Assembly: GCA_008107755.1 (NCBI GenBank)
Contig: VIRH01000124.1
Coordinates: forward strand, 1 to 64,000
Direction: 5' to 3'
Length of the DNA stretch: 64,000 nt
From: Rhodobacterales bacterium
GTDB taxonomy: Bacteria; Pseudomonadota; Alphaproteobacteria; Rhizobiales; Stappiaceae
A program made the translations under genes and the position numbers. The notes under the pieces are model-generated. The model searched no databases. It saw only the letters and a program-made list of their open reading frames with translations, and had not been told where the DNA came from. Every line of letters starts with the position of its first letter. Position 1 is the first letter of the stretch. Shown here piece after piece: positions 16,124 through 28,374 of the stretch.

Positions 16124-17116
16124 ATGAAAGCGATCCGGTATGAAACCTTCGGTCAAGCCGACGAGGTGCTGCAGTTCGCAGACCTGGAAACACCGAAGGC
16201 AGGCCCCGGGCAAGTGCTGGTGAGGCTTGAGACAAGCGGCGTCAATCCCTCAGACACGAAGAAGCGGCTGGGGTCTTTCCCGGACCTTCTCGACAACGGT
16301 TACGTCACTCCGCACAGCGACGGTGCCGGCATCGTCGAGGCCGTCGGTAGCGGTGTTTCCGAAACGCGCGTTGGTGAGAGGGTCTGGATCTTCAATGCCC
16401 AGTTCGCCCGCCGTTTTGGAACGGCAGCGGAATATGTGGCCGTGGACAGCCGGTACGCTCCCGCCCTTCCCGAAGGCACCGATTTCGCGATCGGCGCCTG
16501 CCTCGGAATTCCTGTCATGACTGCCCATCGCTGTGTTTTTGCCGACGGTGACGTCAAGGGAAAGACCTTGCTGGTGACCGGTGGTGCCGGCCGGGTCGGT
16601 TACTACGCGATCCAATGGGCATCGCTCGCCGGCGCGCGCGTTATTTCCACCGCAAGCAATGAGGCGGATGAAAAGACCTGCCTCGAAGCGGGCGCGGACA
16701 TCGTGGTAAATCACTGGTCCGACGATTGGCCTGAGGATATCCTTCGCGCCACGGACGGCGAGAAGGTCGACCGCGTCATCGATGTCGAGTTCGGCACCAA
16801 CCTGGAAAAAGTTCTCGACGTCATTCGCACCGGTGGCGTGATCGCGACCTACTCCTCAGCGAATGACATGCAGCCGAAGCTGCCGTTCTACCGGATGATG
16901 TACATGGACCTGACCATCCGCTTGGTCATTGTCTATGCGATGCCGGACAGCGCCAAGGAACAGGCGATCGCCGATATCGACGTGGCGCTTTCGGCAAACA
17001 AGCTGAAGCACCGGATCGCGGAAATCGTCCCGCTTGCGGAGTGCGCGCGCGCGCATGAGATGATCGAATCCGGCGACATTCGCGGATGCGTCGTATTGCG
17101 CTGTCGAGACGACTGA
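16124..17116 (+). CDS. Zinc-independent MDR / quinone oxidoreductase-like protein
   Basis: Medium-chain reductase of the NADPH:quinone oxidoreductase group, 330 residues. The N-terminal GroES-like domain opens with MKAIRYETFGQADEVLQFADLE... and keeps SGVNPSDTKKR in place of the zinc-ligand motif of alcohol dehydrogenases. The nucleotide-binding motif GGAGRVGYYAIQWA follows near residue 150, and the end LAECARAHEMIESGDIRGCVVLR is typical of the family. It lies 117 bases after the SDR on the same strand and may share its regulator. Substrate unknown; likely an enone or quinone. Confidence 0.85.
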   Translation: MKAIRYETFGQADEVLQFADLETPKAGPGQVLVRLETSGVNPSDTKKRLGSFPDLLDNGYVTPHSDGAGIVEAVGSGVSETRVGERVWIFNAQFARRFGTAAEYVAVDSRYAPALPEGTDFAIGACLGIPVMTAHRCVFADGDVKGKTLLVTGGAGRVGYYAIQWASLAGARVISTASNEADEKTCLEAGADIVVNHWSDDWPEDILRATDGEKVDRVIDVEFGTNLEKVLDVIRTGGVIATYSSANDMQPKLPFYRMMYMDLTIRLVIVYAMPDSAKEQAIADIDVALSANKLKHRIAEIVPLAECARAHEMIESGDIRGCVVLRCRDD

Positions 17117-17247
17117 CCGGCTTCTTTTCAGGGTGGGCGAGATGCCTCGCCGCCCTGAACCGACTTGCGAAAGGGCGGCATTCGGCGGCCCTCCCCGGTC
17201 ATCCCGTTCAATCGGGATGCAGAGGGCGACAACAGGAGGAACATTCC

Positions 17248-19008
17248 TTGAAACACCGGCTCATTCCCGCCCTTGCAATCCTGGCGGGGTCCACGTTTTC
17301 TTGCATTCCAGCATTCGCCGACCGCCTGTCCCCACCGGATTTCGACGCCTCAGCCGTTTCGGCAGAGCTCATCGACAACGCTCTTTTTCTGCCCCCCTCT
17401 GATGCAAAGAGCGCACTCGCTCCATTCGAGGGAAGGATCGACCTTTCGGAAACGGCAATGCCAACGGCTCCTGAAAGCTTCAAGAGCAACGATGTCTTCG
17501 GGAGGGATCCGCAACTCTTTCCGCAAGTCAGTCTCGAGTTCATCACTGTGGGCGATGATCTCGTACCCTCAACCCAGGATGTTATCCGCGTCGGCTCGAC
17601 CGAAAACGGAAAGAGCTTCTGGGACGTTATCGTCCAGCCGGGAAAGGTTTGGTCGGAGGGAGACGACGGCTGGTCGCGCGCCTCGTTTCCGTTCTCGCTC
17701 GTTTACATGCTGGAGGGCGAAACGCACAATGGCGTTGCCATGTTCCTCTACAAGGACGGCGAAGTCAGCGATCTGCGCTATCAGATCCTGACGCAGACGA
17801 GCCCTTTTTATGTCGAGGATTATTTCACTGCGAGCGGATCCGTCCCCGCGACGCTTGCCGGCACGTCCGTTCCGGACGCATCGCAGATCAAGGCCGACTA
17901 TGAAAAGATCGTCGCAGACCGGGAAGACTTCCGTACCTGGAAAGACCTTGAGAAAAAGGTCGGCGCAGAGGCGCTGAAAGACTTCAACACTGCCATTCGC
18001 CCCTCCGAACTCGTACTCGATGGTCTCGTCGTCGACGACACCTTCTACCTGAGGTCCTGCCCGACGCCGGCCGGGGAACTGCCGTATTGCGAGCGCCAGC
18101 GTTTTGGCGTCTGGTCAGTGTCCAAATCAGCCGTCGCGGCTACGGCACTTCTCGCGGTCGCGGAAAAATACGGTCCGGAGGTGTTCAACGCCAAGATCGC
18201 GGATTACGTTCCGCAGGCAGCAGGGCTGGCCGGCTGGGACAAGGTCACTTTCGGAAACGCTCTGAACATGGCGACCGGCATGGGATACGGTCAGCGCGAG
18301 GCAGAACCGAAGACCATGTGGTCTCCCTATAGCGACGACTACTATGCCTTTTACGAGGCCCGTTCTGCGAATGAGAAGCTCGACATTCTGCTGAAAGCAG
18401 CCAAACCTTACGATTGGGGCCCTGGGGTTATGCCGCGCTACAGGGATGAGGACATGTTCCTGCTTGGTGCCGCCCTCACGAATTACCTGCAGTCGAAGGA
18501 AGATCCCGCGAGTGATCTCTGGACGTTCCTGCAGGCCGAGGTCTATGAACCTGTCGGCATCCATGGCATGCCGAACAATCAGACAATCGAGACCGGCGAA
18601 ACTTCACGCCAACCGATCATGGCCTGGGGCCTCTACGCGACAGCTGGCGATCTGGTGAAGATTGCAAGGCTCTATCAGAACGGTGGTCGCCATGACGGCA
18701 AACAGATTCTCAATGCGGACCTGATTACAGACATCGCCGTGACGGAGGAGCCTGTCGGCCTGCCGACCAGCCTTGACCACAAGCCATATTACTCCAAGGC
18801 CTTCTGGCGCTATCCGTTTGAGGGCGATGATTGCAGTCTCTTCTTCCCTTCGATGGATGGCTGGGGTGAAAACCATGTGATGCTGATGCCAGGTGGCGTC
18901 ACCGCCATCCGTCTGGCCCGGAACTGGGATGGTGACGAAAGCGCCAAGGATGTCACGAGCATCATTCGCACAGGAAATGCAATCAGCCCGTTCTGCGCTG
19001 ATCGCTAG
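17248..19008 (+). CDS. Exported serine hydrolase of the class C beta-lactamase family
   Basis: A 586-residue secreted protein with a signal peptide (LIPALAILAGSTFSCIPAFA). An extended N-terminal domain of about 230 residues precedes the beta-lactamase/DD-peptidase-like fold. The nucleophile motif SVSK gives Ser290 and Lys293. The late motif expected to supply the third element is not obvious. The TTG at 17248 is preferred because AGGAGGA lies at 17234-17240, seven bases upstream; a longer in-frame start would overlap the previous gene and lacks a site. Probably an esterase or peptidase, substrate unknown. Confidence 0.78.
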   Translation: MKHRLIPALAILAGSTFSCIPAFADRLSPPDFDASAVSAELIDNALFLPPSDAKSALAPFEGRIDLSETAMPTAPESFKSNDVFGRDPQLFPQVSLEFITVGDDLVPSTQDVIRVGSTENGKSFWDVIVQPGKVWSEGDDGWSRASFPFSLVYMLEGETHNGVAMFLYKDGEVSDLRYQILTQTSPFYVEDYFTASGSVPATLAGTSVPDASQIKADYEKIVADREDFRTWKDLEKKVGAEALKDFNTAIRPSELVLDGLVVDDTFYLRSCPTPAGELPYCERQRFGVWSVSKSAVAATALLAVAEKYGPEVFNAKIADYVPQAAGLAGWDKVTFGNALNMATGMGYGQREAEPKTMWSPYSDDYYAFYEARSANEKLDILLKAAKPYDWGPGVMPRYRDEDMFLLGAALTNYLQSKEDPASDLWTFLQAEVYEPVGIHGMPNNQTIETGETSRQPIMAWGLYATAGDLVKIARLYQNGGRHDGKQILNADLITDIAVTEEPVGLPTSLDHKPYYSKAFWRYPFEGDDCSLFFPSMDGWGENHVMLMPGGVTAIRLARNWDGDESAKDVTSIIRTGNAISPFCADR

Positions 19009-19016
19009 TCCTCACC

Positions 19017-19050
19017 GCAGGTCCGTTTCGAGCGAAGCGGACCTGCCTTT
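19017..19050 (+). terminator. Strong hairpin after the serine hydrolase gene
   Basis: GCAGGTCCGTTTCG (19017-19030) pairs with 19033-19046 through up to 14 pairs, including one T-G, and is followed by CTTT. It starts nine bases after the stop codon. The T-run is short. The remaining bases to 19307 show no gene; GGGAGA at 19297 is the ribosome site of the next gene. Confidence 0.6.
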
Positions 19051-19307
19051 CAGGACGTAGTCCATTTTTTTCAATTCATTATGGTTATTTGTTCAATCTC
19101 CGAATGAGCAGACGGATCGCGTCAAACCTTGCGTCTCACCTTTTTGAACGCCTGCAGGTCCGTGGCCCCTGAGTTCCCCCTGACGGAACCCGCAGCGATC
19201 GTCATCGTTTTCCCACCGTAAAGACAAGAGCTTCACCGACGCACCTATGGCTGATCTGCGTGGGGCATGAGGGCTTTAACGTCTGATATAGCAAATGGGA
19301 GATCTTC

Positions 19308-20102
19308 ATGTCGCAGTCGGCAGCATCGGACGTTCGGGAGCCGGGTGTTACAGAGAGGAAATCCGCCACTCTTTACCGGATGGTGATGCCGGATCACATC
19401 TGTCCCTACGGTCTGAAATCCAAAGATCTTCTCGAGCGGCAAGGATATACGGTTGATGATCACCATCTTGAAACACGTGATGAAACGGATGCGTTCATGC
19501 GCGAGCAAGGCGTCGACACCACGCCTCAAACCTTCATCGGCGGCAATAGAATTGGCGGATATGACGACCTACGGGTCCATTTCAACATCGACCCACCGCC
19601 GGAAGAACAGAGCGACACGACCTACCAGCCCGTCATCGCGATTTTCTCTGTTGCCTTTCTTCTCGCACTCGGTCTGTCCTGGCATCAGTACGGTACGGTC
19701 CTGACACTTCGGACGGTCGAATGGTTCATCTCGCTTTCGATGACGATCCTGGCGATCCAGAAACTGCAGGATCTCGAGAGTTTCTCGATCATGTTCCTCA
19801 ACTACGACCTGTTGGCACGCCGCTGGGTTCCTTACGGAAAAATCTATCCCTTTCTGGAGGCTCTGGCTGGAGTGCTCATGACTGCCGCCGCTCTCGTGTG
19901 GATCGCTGCCCCGGTGTCCCTTGCGATCGGTCTCATCGGCGCGATCAGTATTTTCAAGGCCGTCTATATCGACAGGCGCGAATTGAAATGCGCCTGTGTC
20001 GGCGGCAGCTCCTCCGTCCCGCTCGGATTTGTCTCGCTGACGGAAAGCCTGATGATGATCTTGATGGGCGTGTGGATGCCGTTGAAGACACTTCTTCTTT
20101 GA
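19308..20102 (+). CDS. Glutaredoxin-MauE/DoxX-like membrane fusion protein
   Basis: A 264-residue fusion. Residues about 20-93 are a glutaredoxin domain with single-Cys motif CPYG (Cys32) and the cis-Pro motif TTPQTFIGG (71-79). Residues about 107-258 form four or five membrane segments of the MauE/DoxX type, with the Cys228-Ala-Cys230 motif that MauE-like proteins carry (KCACVGGSSSVPLG). MauE in methylamine users helps deliver reducing equivalents for periplasmic disulfide handling. A role as a membrane thiol-redox relay is inferred. GGGAGA precedes ATG 19308. It stands alone, 300 bases before znuA. Confidence 0.8.
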   Translation: MSQSAASDVREPGVTERKSATLYRMVMPDHICPYGLKSKDLLERQGYTVDDHHLETRDETDAFMREQGVDTTPQTFIGGNRIGGYDDLRVHFNIDPPPEEQSDTTYQPVIAIFSVAFLLALGLSWHQYGTVLTLRTVEWFISLSMTILAIQKLQDLESFSIMFLNYDLLARRWVPYGKIYPFLEALAGVLMTAAALVWIAAPVSLAIGLIGAISIFKAVYIDRRELKCACVGGSSSVPLGFVSLTESLMMILMGVWMPLKTLLL

Positions 20103-20355
20103 GTGCATGAGACCAACGGACCCGGATTTCAGTTCGGTCCGGATCAGGTTGCTTCCACAAAAGGAAAATCAAGGCGCATTGCGCTGGCCTTGCGCCATTC
20201 GCAACGTGGCACCGCCCTGCTGTCCGGCTACGCCCTACTTCGGATCAGAAACCTTTCCGGGTCGGACTTTCCGTCCGTTGCATCCCGCACGCCGGCAGAC
20301 AGACAGACCATCAGGAAACTGCGCAGTTCCAAACTTGCCTCTGCAAATCGATAGC

Positions 20356-20384
20356 GTTATAGAGTTACATGTTACTTTGTTACA
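20356..20384 (+). promoter_or_regulatory. GTTA-type repeat array upstream of znuA (possible Zur site)
   Basis: Four GTTA-type hexamers lie 7-8 bases apart: GTTATA (20356), GTTACA (20364), GTTACT (20371) and GTTACA (20379). The segment is A+T-rich and ends 20 bases before the znuA ATG. A zinc-responsive Zur operator is expected here, but the pattern is not a clean copy of a consensus I can vouch for. The other bases from 20103 to 20355 hold no gene I can support. Confidence 0.35.
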
Positions 20385-20404
20385 TCGACCAAAAGGTGAG
20401 TAGA

Positions 20405-21538
20405 ATGAACAGGCAGAACGATGCCAGAGGATACCGCAAGTTCGCCGGACGTTGTCTTGGACGAACCGCGCTCGCCGGTGCGCTCGGGCTTTTTGCCGGA
20501 CTTGCAGGTGCTCATGCTGAGGCGCCGCTGGTCGTGACGACGATCAAGCCGCTGCATTCTATTGCGGCCGCAGTGATGGATGGTGTGGGCTCGCCCGAAG
20601 TGCTTATCGACGGCGCCTCTTCCCCCCATGGGTTCGCACTCAAGCCTTCGCAGGCAGGTCTGCTGCAAAAGGCCGACGCCGTCTTCTGGATCGGAGCGGA
20701 GCTGGCACCGTCACTCGAGAAGCCGATTGACACGATGGCATCGAATGCGACCGTGGTGGAACTGATGGATGCGGACGGGATCTTGCAGTTGGATCTGCGA
20801 GAAGGTGCGAACTTCGATGCGCACGACCACGGCCATGGACATGGGCATGGGCATGGGCATGAAGGACATGAACATGAACATGAAAGCGCAGACGCGGCAG
20901 ATGCTGATGATCACGATCATGACCATGAAGATCACGACGATCATGATGGCCACGATGAGCATGCCGAGCATGCCGAGCATGCCGAGCATGGAGGTGAGCA
21001 CGAACATCACCACCACGGCGATGAAAAAGATGCTCATATCTGGCTAAATCCGGACAATGGTGTCGCCATCGCCAATGTGATGGCAGAGACGCTTTCGGAA
21101 CTTGATCCGGACCATTCTGCCCAGTACCGCGAAAATGCAGACGCATTTGCCCAGAAGATCAAGAAACTCGACAGCTCAATCGCTGAAGAGCTTTCTCCCT
21201 TGGCTGACAAGGGCTTCATCGTCTTTCACGATGCCTATCATCATTTCGAGCACCACTACGGTATCGAGGCCAGTGGCGCGATCACGCTGTCTCCAGAATT
21301 GCTCGCAAGTGCTGACCGGGTGTCTGAAGTCCAGTCCCGCGTTCAGAACTCAGGCATCACCTGTGTCTTCCAGGAACCGCAGTTCGATTCGAAGCTGGTC
21401 GCAGTCGTCCTTGAGGGCAGTTCGGCACGAAAAGGCACGCTCGATCCGCTCGGAACTGAGCTGGAGAACGGACCGGATCTCTACCCGGCCCTGCTGCAGA
21501 ACCTTGCGGACAACATGTCCGACTGTCTGAAAGACTAA
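20405..21538 (+). CDS. znuA: High-affinity zinc ABC transporter binding protein
   Basis: Periplasmic zinc-binding cluster A-I protein, 377 residues, with a signal peptide ending near AHAEA (residue 38). Zinc ligands include His75 in SSPHGFALKP, a later His in FHDAYHHFEHHYG, and the final DPLG Asp. The flexible loop of residues about 139-205 is very rich in His, Asp and Glu, as in zinc rather than manganese binders. ATG 20405 follows AAGGTGAG. The usual znuC/znuB partners are not adjacent, so they must be elsewhere. A bidirectional terminator follows. Confidence 0.92.
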   Translation: MNRQNDARGYRKFAGRCLGRTALAGALGLFAGLAGAHAEAPLVVTTIKPLHSIAAAVMDGVGSPEVLIDGASSPHGFALKPSQAGLLQKADAVFWIGAELAPSLEKPIDTMASNATVVELMDADGILQLDLREGANFDAHDHGHGHGHGHGHEGHEHEHESADAADADDHDHDHEDHDDHDGHDEHAEHAEHAEHGGEHEHHHHGDEKDAHIWLNPDNGVAIANVMAETLSELDPDHSAQYRENADAFAQKIKKLDSSIAEELSPLADKGFIVFHDAYHHFEHHYGIEASGAITLSPELLASADRVSEVQSRVQNSGITCVFQEPQFDSKLVAVVLEGSSARKGTLDPLGTELENGPDLYPALLQNLADNMSDCLKD

Positions 21539-21543
21539 AAGGA

Positions 21544-21573
21544 AAGGCCGCCGAAGCATTCGGCGGCCTTCTT
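21544..21573. terminator. Bidirectional terminator between znuA and ldt
   Basis: AAGGCCGCCGAA (21544-21555) pairs perfectly over 12 bp with 21559-21570 around a GCA loop, with CTT after it on the plus strand and an A/T-rich end on the other side. It lies between two convergent genes. Confidence 0.75.
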
Positions 21574-21610
21574 CAATCTGTTCCCTTGCCCTCTGGCTAC
21601 CTGGAAATCC

Positions 21611-23626
21611 TCAGGAGGTGCGGGCCTTCACCCGGCCATCCTCGGTCTTTTCGATCGCCTTGAGCAGATAGCGGTCACGATCGTAAACGTCATTGTAATA
21701 GGCGATCGTTCCGTCCATTTCGGGCCATGCGGTGAAATAGGCGATGTAGACCGGTATATCCGCCGTCACCTTTTCCTGTTCGTTCTGGCCGCTGGAAATC
21801 CGGGACGAAACATAATCCTTGCTCTTGCCGAGCACCGCGGCTGCCATCGCCTTCGGGTCCTGCAGCCGAATGCAGCCATGGCTGTAAGCGCGCATGTCCT
21901 TGCTGAAGAGGTTCTTCGACGGGGTGTCATGCATGTAGATATGGTGCTTGTTGGGGAAGAGAATCTTCACCTCTCCCAACGCGTTCGACCTGCCCGGATA
22001 CTGGCGCACGTTGACCGTCTTCTGTTTGGAGGCGACCGCATACCAATCCACTGACGCAGATGAAATCTGCCGTCCACCGGCGGTGGTCACTTCATAGCCC
22101 GCCCGGTCAAGATAGCTCGGGTCCCTGGCCAGCTTCGGCAGCATCTCGTTGACGATGATCGAGTAAGGAACACCCCAATAAGGGTTGTACTCCACGATCT
22201 GAACCTTGTCGTAGAAGAAGTTGGTCTGGTTCGCCTTCCTGCCGACCACGACGCGCATGGACAGCGGATCTTCGCCGGGCGCCGTGAAGGTTGCGGTATA
22301 GGCAGCCTGGTTGATGAAGACCTTTCGGTCGCCAAGTTCATCTGGAAGCCAGCGGCTGCGTTCCATCGCGAGCTTGAGCTTGGCGATCTTCGCGGCATTC
22401 GTCTCGCCGACCATCGCGATAATCGTGTTCTTGCCGACGATACCGTCTGGCGTCAACTTGGCTTCCTTCTGGAAAGCCTTGACCAGTTCCACCAATTCCG
22501 GGGTGTAGAGGTCGTCGCCCTGATAGCCATCGAGGGTCTCTGCGTGAGCGGCCTTCAGTTCATCGGATCCGTTTTTCCGGATCGCGGCGACGATGTTCTT
22601 CATCTCCGGGCTGGACCTGCCGGCCTTCAGGAAGGTGCCAGGCGCGATTACGATCAGGTCGCTCGACTCGTCCTCGGCCTTCAACCTTGCGAGTTCCTCT
22701 TTCAGTTCCCTGAAATGATCGCTCTGCGGCTGAAATTTGGACAATTCGGTTCCCGCGTCGCTCGCCCCTGCAAGGTCCTGCAGCACAGCAACAAGGTCGA
22801 CTTCGTGACGCGGCAAGTCGTGGTACTGGGAAATACGGTTAGGATCGACGCGTCCACGCCTCGCGTCGAGCGCGTAGGTGAGAGCGGCGGCGCTCAGCTC
22901 CATCTCGAATTGCATCAGGGCGGCTGCACGATCACTGTCGGTCAAGCCATCCGTTACGGGCAGCGCGACGAAATAATCTTCGGCGTCGAAGCCGAAGTCA
23001 CCCGCATCGGCCAACACCTTGCGGACAGATTCCGCTTTCGCGCTGATTTGCCCATCTTCGATCCAGACGAAATCGGGATGTTCCCTGTAATAGGAAATCA
23101 GTGCATCTCCCACTTCGGGAAGCGCCTTAAGAGACATGTCCTTCAGTGCGGGGCGTGCATTGTCGAATGCCGTCAAAACGGCGGGGGTGGCCGGAGCAGT
23201 GTCATTTTCCACGCCGGCTTCTGTTGCCGAGGCCGTGGGCGTGCCGGTCGGCGTCACTTCCGCAGTCTGTTTTTTCGAGAGCGTTTCCAGAGAGACTGTC
23301 TTCCAGGCATCCGGAGAATAGTTGAGATAGCGCGGCGAGGAGACCTTTACGTTGGAAACCTTCTTGCGAAGCGCCTTGCGACGTTCTTGTTCGCGCTGTT
23401 CGCGTTGCTGGCGCTGGTGAGCTTCAGGATTGAAAAGTCGCTGAAAAAGGTTCTGAGCTTCCGCCTGCGGAACCGATACGGTTCCGAAACCCGTGGCGAG
23501 GACTGTCACCATGAGACAGGCCTTGAGCGAACGCCCGAGTGACGTCCTCATGGCGGATCGATGAACGCGTCCGCTCCCGTCACGGGCCACGCGTTGCGGT
23601 CTCTGTCCCATCGTCTTCGCTTGCAT
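21611..23626 (-). CDS. L,D-transpeptidase (YcbB/LdtD-like) with peptidoglycan-binding domain
   Basis: Periplasmic enzyme that makes 3-3 peptidoglycan cross-links or related bonds. With the start at 23626 it is 671 residues. A hydrophobic signal segment (SLKACLMVTVLATGFGTVSVP) follows a basic region; then a Gln/Arg-rich coiled stretch, a scaffold domain, a peptidoglycan-binding helix bundle (YTPELVELVKAFQKEAKLTPDGIVGKNT region) and the YkuD catalytic domain. The catalytic Cys585 lies in YSHGCIRLQDP, with the upstream HDTPSKNLF. The start is uncertain: ATGs at 23611 and 23551 are alternatives. Large size matches the YcbB subfamily. Confidence 0.88.
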   Translation of the reverse strand: MQAKTMGQRPQRVARDGSGRVHRSAMRTSLGRSLKACLMVTVLATGFGTVSVPQAEAQNLFQRLFNPEAHQRQQREQREQERRKALRKKVSNVKVSSPRYLNYSPDAWKTVSLETLSKKQTAEVTPTGTPTASATEAGVENDTAPATPAVLTAFDNARPALKDMSLKALPEVGDALISYYREHPDFVWIEDGQISAKAESVRKVLADAGDFGFDAEDYFVALPVTDGLTDSDRAAALMQFEMELSAAALTYALDARRGRVDPNRISQYHDLPRHEVDLVAVLQDLAGASDAGTELSKFQPQSDHFRELKEELARLKAEDESSDLIVIAPGTFLKAGRSSPEMKNIVAAIRKNGSDELKAAHAETLDGYQGDDLYTPELVELVKAFQKEAKLTPDGIVGKNTIIAMVGETNAAKIAKLKLAMERSRWLPDELGDRKVFINQAAYTATFTAPGEDPLSMRVVVGRKANQTNFFYDKVQIVEYNPYWGVPYSIIVNEMLPKLARDPSYLDRAGYEVTTAGGRQISSASVDWYAVASKQKTVNVRQYPGRSNALGEVKILFPNKHHIYMHDTPSKNLFSKDMRAYSHGCIRLQDPKAMAAAVLGKSKDYVSSRISSGQNEQEKVTADIPVYIAYFTAWPEMDGTIAYYNDVYDRDRYLLKAIEKTEDGRVKARTS

Positions 23627-24025
23627 TGTTCTAACCTGCAGAATTCTATTTTTTCGGTCTCGAGGCCGGCTTCGCCGCCCCTTGCGCAGACGGATGCACA
23701 ATCCGCCAGAGAAAATCCATGCCGGCGAATTCAATTTCAGAAGTCGTCGGCAGACGCACATCACATGCGGCTCCCCGGTTATGTCCGGAATGCAGCACAA
23801 ATCGGGCGCGCGACCATTTTGATACTACATCAGCCCCATGCGGCCGGTTAATAGCGGAGGCCTTGCACAGATTTAGAATTCAAAATTGTGTGACGAAATT
23901 GTCGCCACGACTTACTGCGGCACGCCAGAGCGTTGAAAATACAGGGAAGCCTGCGCGCGCAGTCCGGTTGCCTACAGGGCGTAACCGGCAGTCGGCGTTG
24001 AAACCGACTGCCGTGAAAAAACTGA
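23627..24025 (-). other. Intergenic region between ssb and the L,D-transpeptidase gene
   Basis: About 400 bases with no convincing gene. A hairpin, CGGCAGTCGG (23986-23995) with CCGACTGCCG (24004-24013) and an 8-base loop, lies 13-40 bases beyond the ssb stop and is the likely 3' end of that transcript, although no T-run follows in the ssb direction. The A+T-rich stretch near 23860-23900 could hold the transpeptidase promoter. Confidence 0.4.
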
Positions 24026-24568
24026 TCAGAACGGAATTTCGTCGTCCATCGGGCCGGAACCGCCGCCGGAGCCACTGCCGAATCCCCCACCGGAACCACC
24101 ACCGTAGCCGCCGCCGCTGCCGCCACCACCGTAGTTGCCACCAGAGCCACCGGACCCGCCGCCCTGGGAATCATCGCCATAATCGGGAAGGCCGCCGGGC
24201 TGTCCGCCGCCTTCGCCGCGCCCGTCGAGCATTGTCAGGCTGGAGTTGAACCCCTGCAGGACGATTTCCGTGGAATACCGGTCCTGACCGGACTGGTCCT
24301 GCCATTTGCGGGTTTGCAGCTGACCTTCGATATAAACCTTGGACCCCTTGCGGAGATAGTTCTCGGCAACCTTGCACAGGCCTTCGTTGAAGATCACCAC
24401 GCGGTGCCATTCGGTGCGCTCGCGCCGTTCACCGCTGTTGCGATCTCGCCAGCTCTCGGACGTCGCAATGCGCAGGTTGGCAATGGGACGACCGTCCTGT
24501 GTCCGGCGGATTTCGGGATCGGCACCAAGATTGCCGACCAAAATGACTTTGTTGACGCTACCCGCCAT
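24026..24568 (-). CDS. ssb: Single-stranded DNA-binding protein
   Basis: Binds and protects single-stranded DNA in replication, recombination and repair. The 180 residues have an OB-fold domain (about 1-110; start MAGSVNKVILVGNLGADPE, then RIATSESWRDRNSGERRERTEWHRVV), a long Gly/Ser-rich linker and the acidic C-terminal tip MDDEIPF, which recruits partner proteins. The linker is unusually repetitive in GGGSGG-type units. It is divergent from uvrA, as in many alphaproteobacteria. Confidence 0.97.
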   Translation of the reverse strand: MAGSVNKVILVGNLGADPEIRRTQDGRPIANLRIATSESWRDRNSGERRERTEWHRVVIFNEGLCKVAENYLRKGSKVYIEGQLQTRKWQDQSGQDRYSTEIVLQGFNSSLTMLDGRGEGGGQPGGLPDYGDDSQGGGSGGSGGNYGGGGSGGGYGGGSGGGFGSGSGGGSGPMDDEIPF

Positions 24569-25211
24569 ATTGCACTCCTGTTGGTTCTGTCGCGTTCAGT
24601 CGCTCATTCCAGTGCATGTCGCACCTTCAATCAGCCCGTGACGCGAGCTTTGCTGCAAGAAATCAGATGGCTTCCGGAACGCCAACCGTTTCCTTGGAGT
24701 TTTGCCCGGCCCCACCTTATTTTCCACAGCGCAGGCACAGATTCTGACCGGTCCTTGGGTGGCGGGTCACGCGATTGCAAGCGCAGACAATGCGGCCACC
24801 CTTCGAAACGCCTCAGGACCCGCTTGTCATCCATCAAATCCAACGGACGCTCACCTCGCGCAGCTTCGGAGCACGACCGCCCTCAGCCTCGGTCCGTGGC
24901 CGATGTCTGTCAGGACGAGACTTGCGAGCGACCGCCACGGCAGGAGGTCATATTACGTCCGGTTTACTGACATTTCCACTTTAATCGTACTTGTTTTGTT
25001 CTGCTGTTTCCAGTAGAAGCAGGCGACCGTTGCGCCCTACCCGGTTTGCCTTTCTTTTCGGCAATGCGAAACCGCCTCTGGAAGCGCTGTCTCAAACTGC
25101 TATATCGGGGACATGGCCAAGCGAGGATCAGGCCCCGTTCAGACACGGACCCCAGCAAGACAAAACGTGCGAGGCAAACTGTATGCCCCGCATGAGGCAG
25201 GATGACTGAGA
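24569..25211. other. Long divergent intergenic region between ssb and uvrA
   Basis: About 640 bases without a supportable gene. It must carry both promoters. In alphaproteobacteria both genes are commonly LexA-controlled with GTTC-N7-GTTC sites; the closest match, GTTC at 24584 and 24594, has a 6-base spacer and so does not fit. I see no tRNA or clear small gene. Confidence 0.5.
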
Positions 25212-28142
<2,931 letters not shown>

Positions 28143-28149
28143 CCGGTCT

Positions 28150-28163
28150 GTTGCATTTGCAAC
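28150..28163. promoter_or_regulatory. Palindrome GTTGCA-TT-TGCAAC upstream of DUF1127 locus A
   Basis: A perfect 6+2+6 palindrome that starts 225 bases before the first DUF1127 ATG. A near-copy (28815) starts 226 bases before the second DUF1127 ATG. TGCAA-type half-sites occur in alphaproteobacterial Fur/Mur-like operators, but the spacing here is different. The rest of 28164-28374 holds a further palindrome GTGCA-A-TGCAC (28250-28260) and no gene. Confidence 0.4.
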
Positions 28164-28374
28164 GATCTATTTGCACCGCACACTCGCGACGAAGCCCGGT
28201 TTCATGTGATTCTACCGTTAGTTGACTGCCTGAATACCGGCTAGTTATTGTGCAATGCACCACGCGCATGTCAGGCATGCAAACTTCGCACTTCTTTTAT
28301 TTCGGGTGGTGAAATATATAGGTTTCAACAACGAAGCGGGGCGCCGAGGCGACCTGCCAATAAGGAAAAAGAAA

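Noticed and set aside
20820..21020. Tandem CATGAACATG- and CATGCCGAG-like repeats
   Set aside because: They encode the His/Asp/Glu-rich loop of ZnuA and need no other explanation.
24030..24240. Repeats in the ssb 3' part
   Set aside because: These are codons for the Gly-rich linker of SSB.
24584..24597. LexA (SOS) box GTTC-N-GTTC between ssb and uvrA
   Set aside because: Spacer is 6, not the required 7 bases; kept only as a note.
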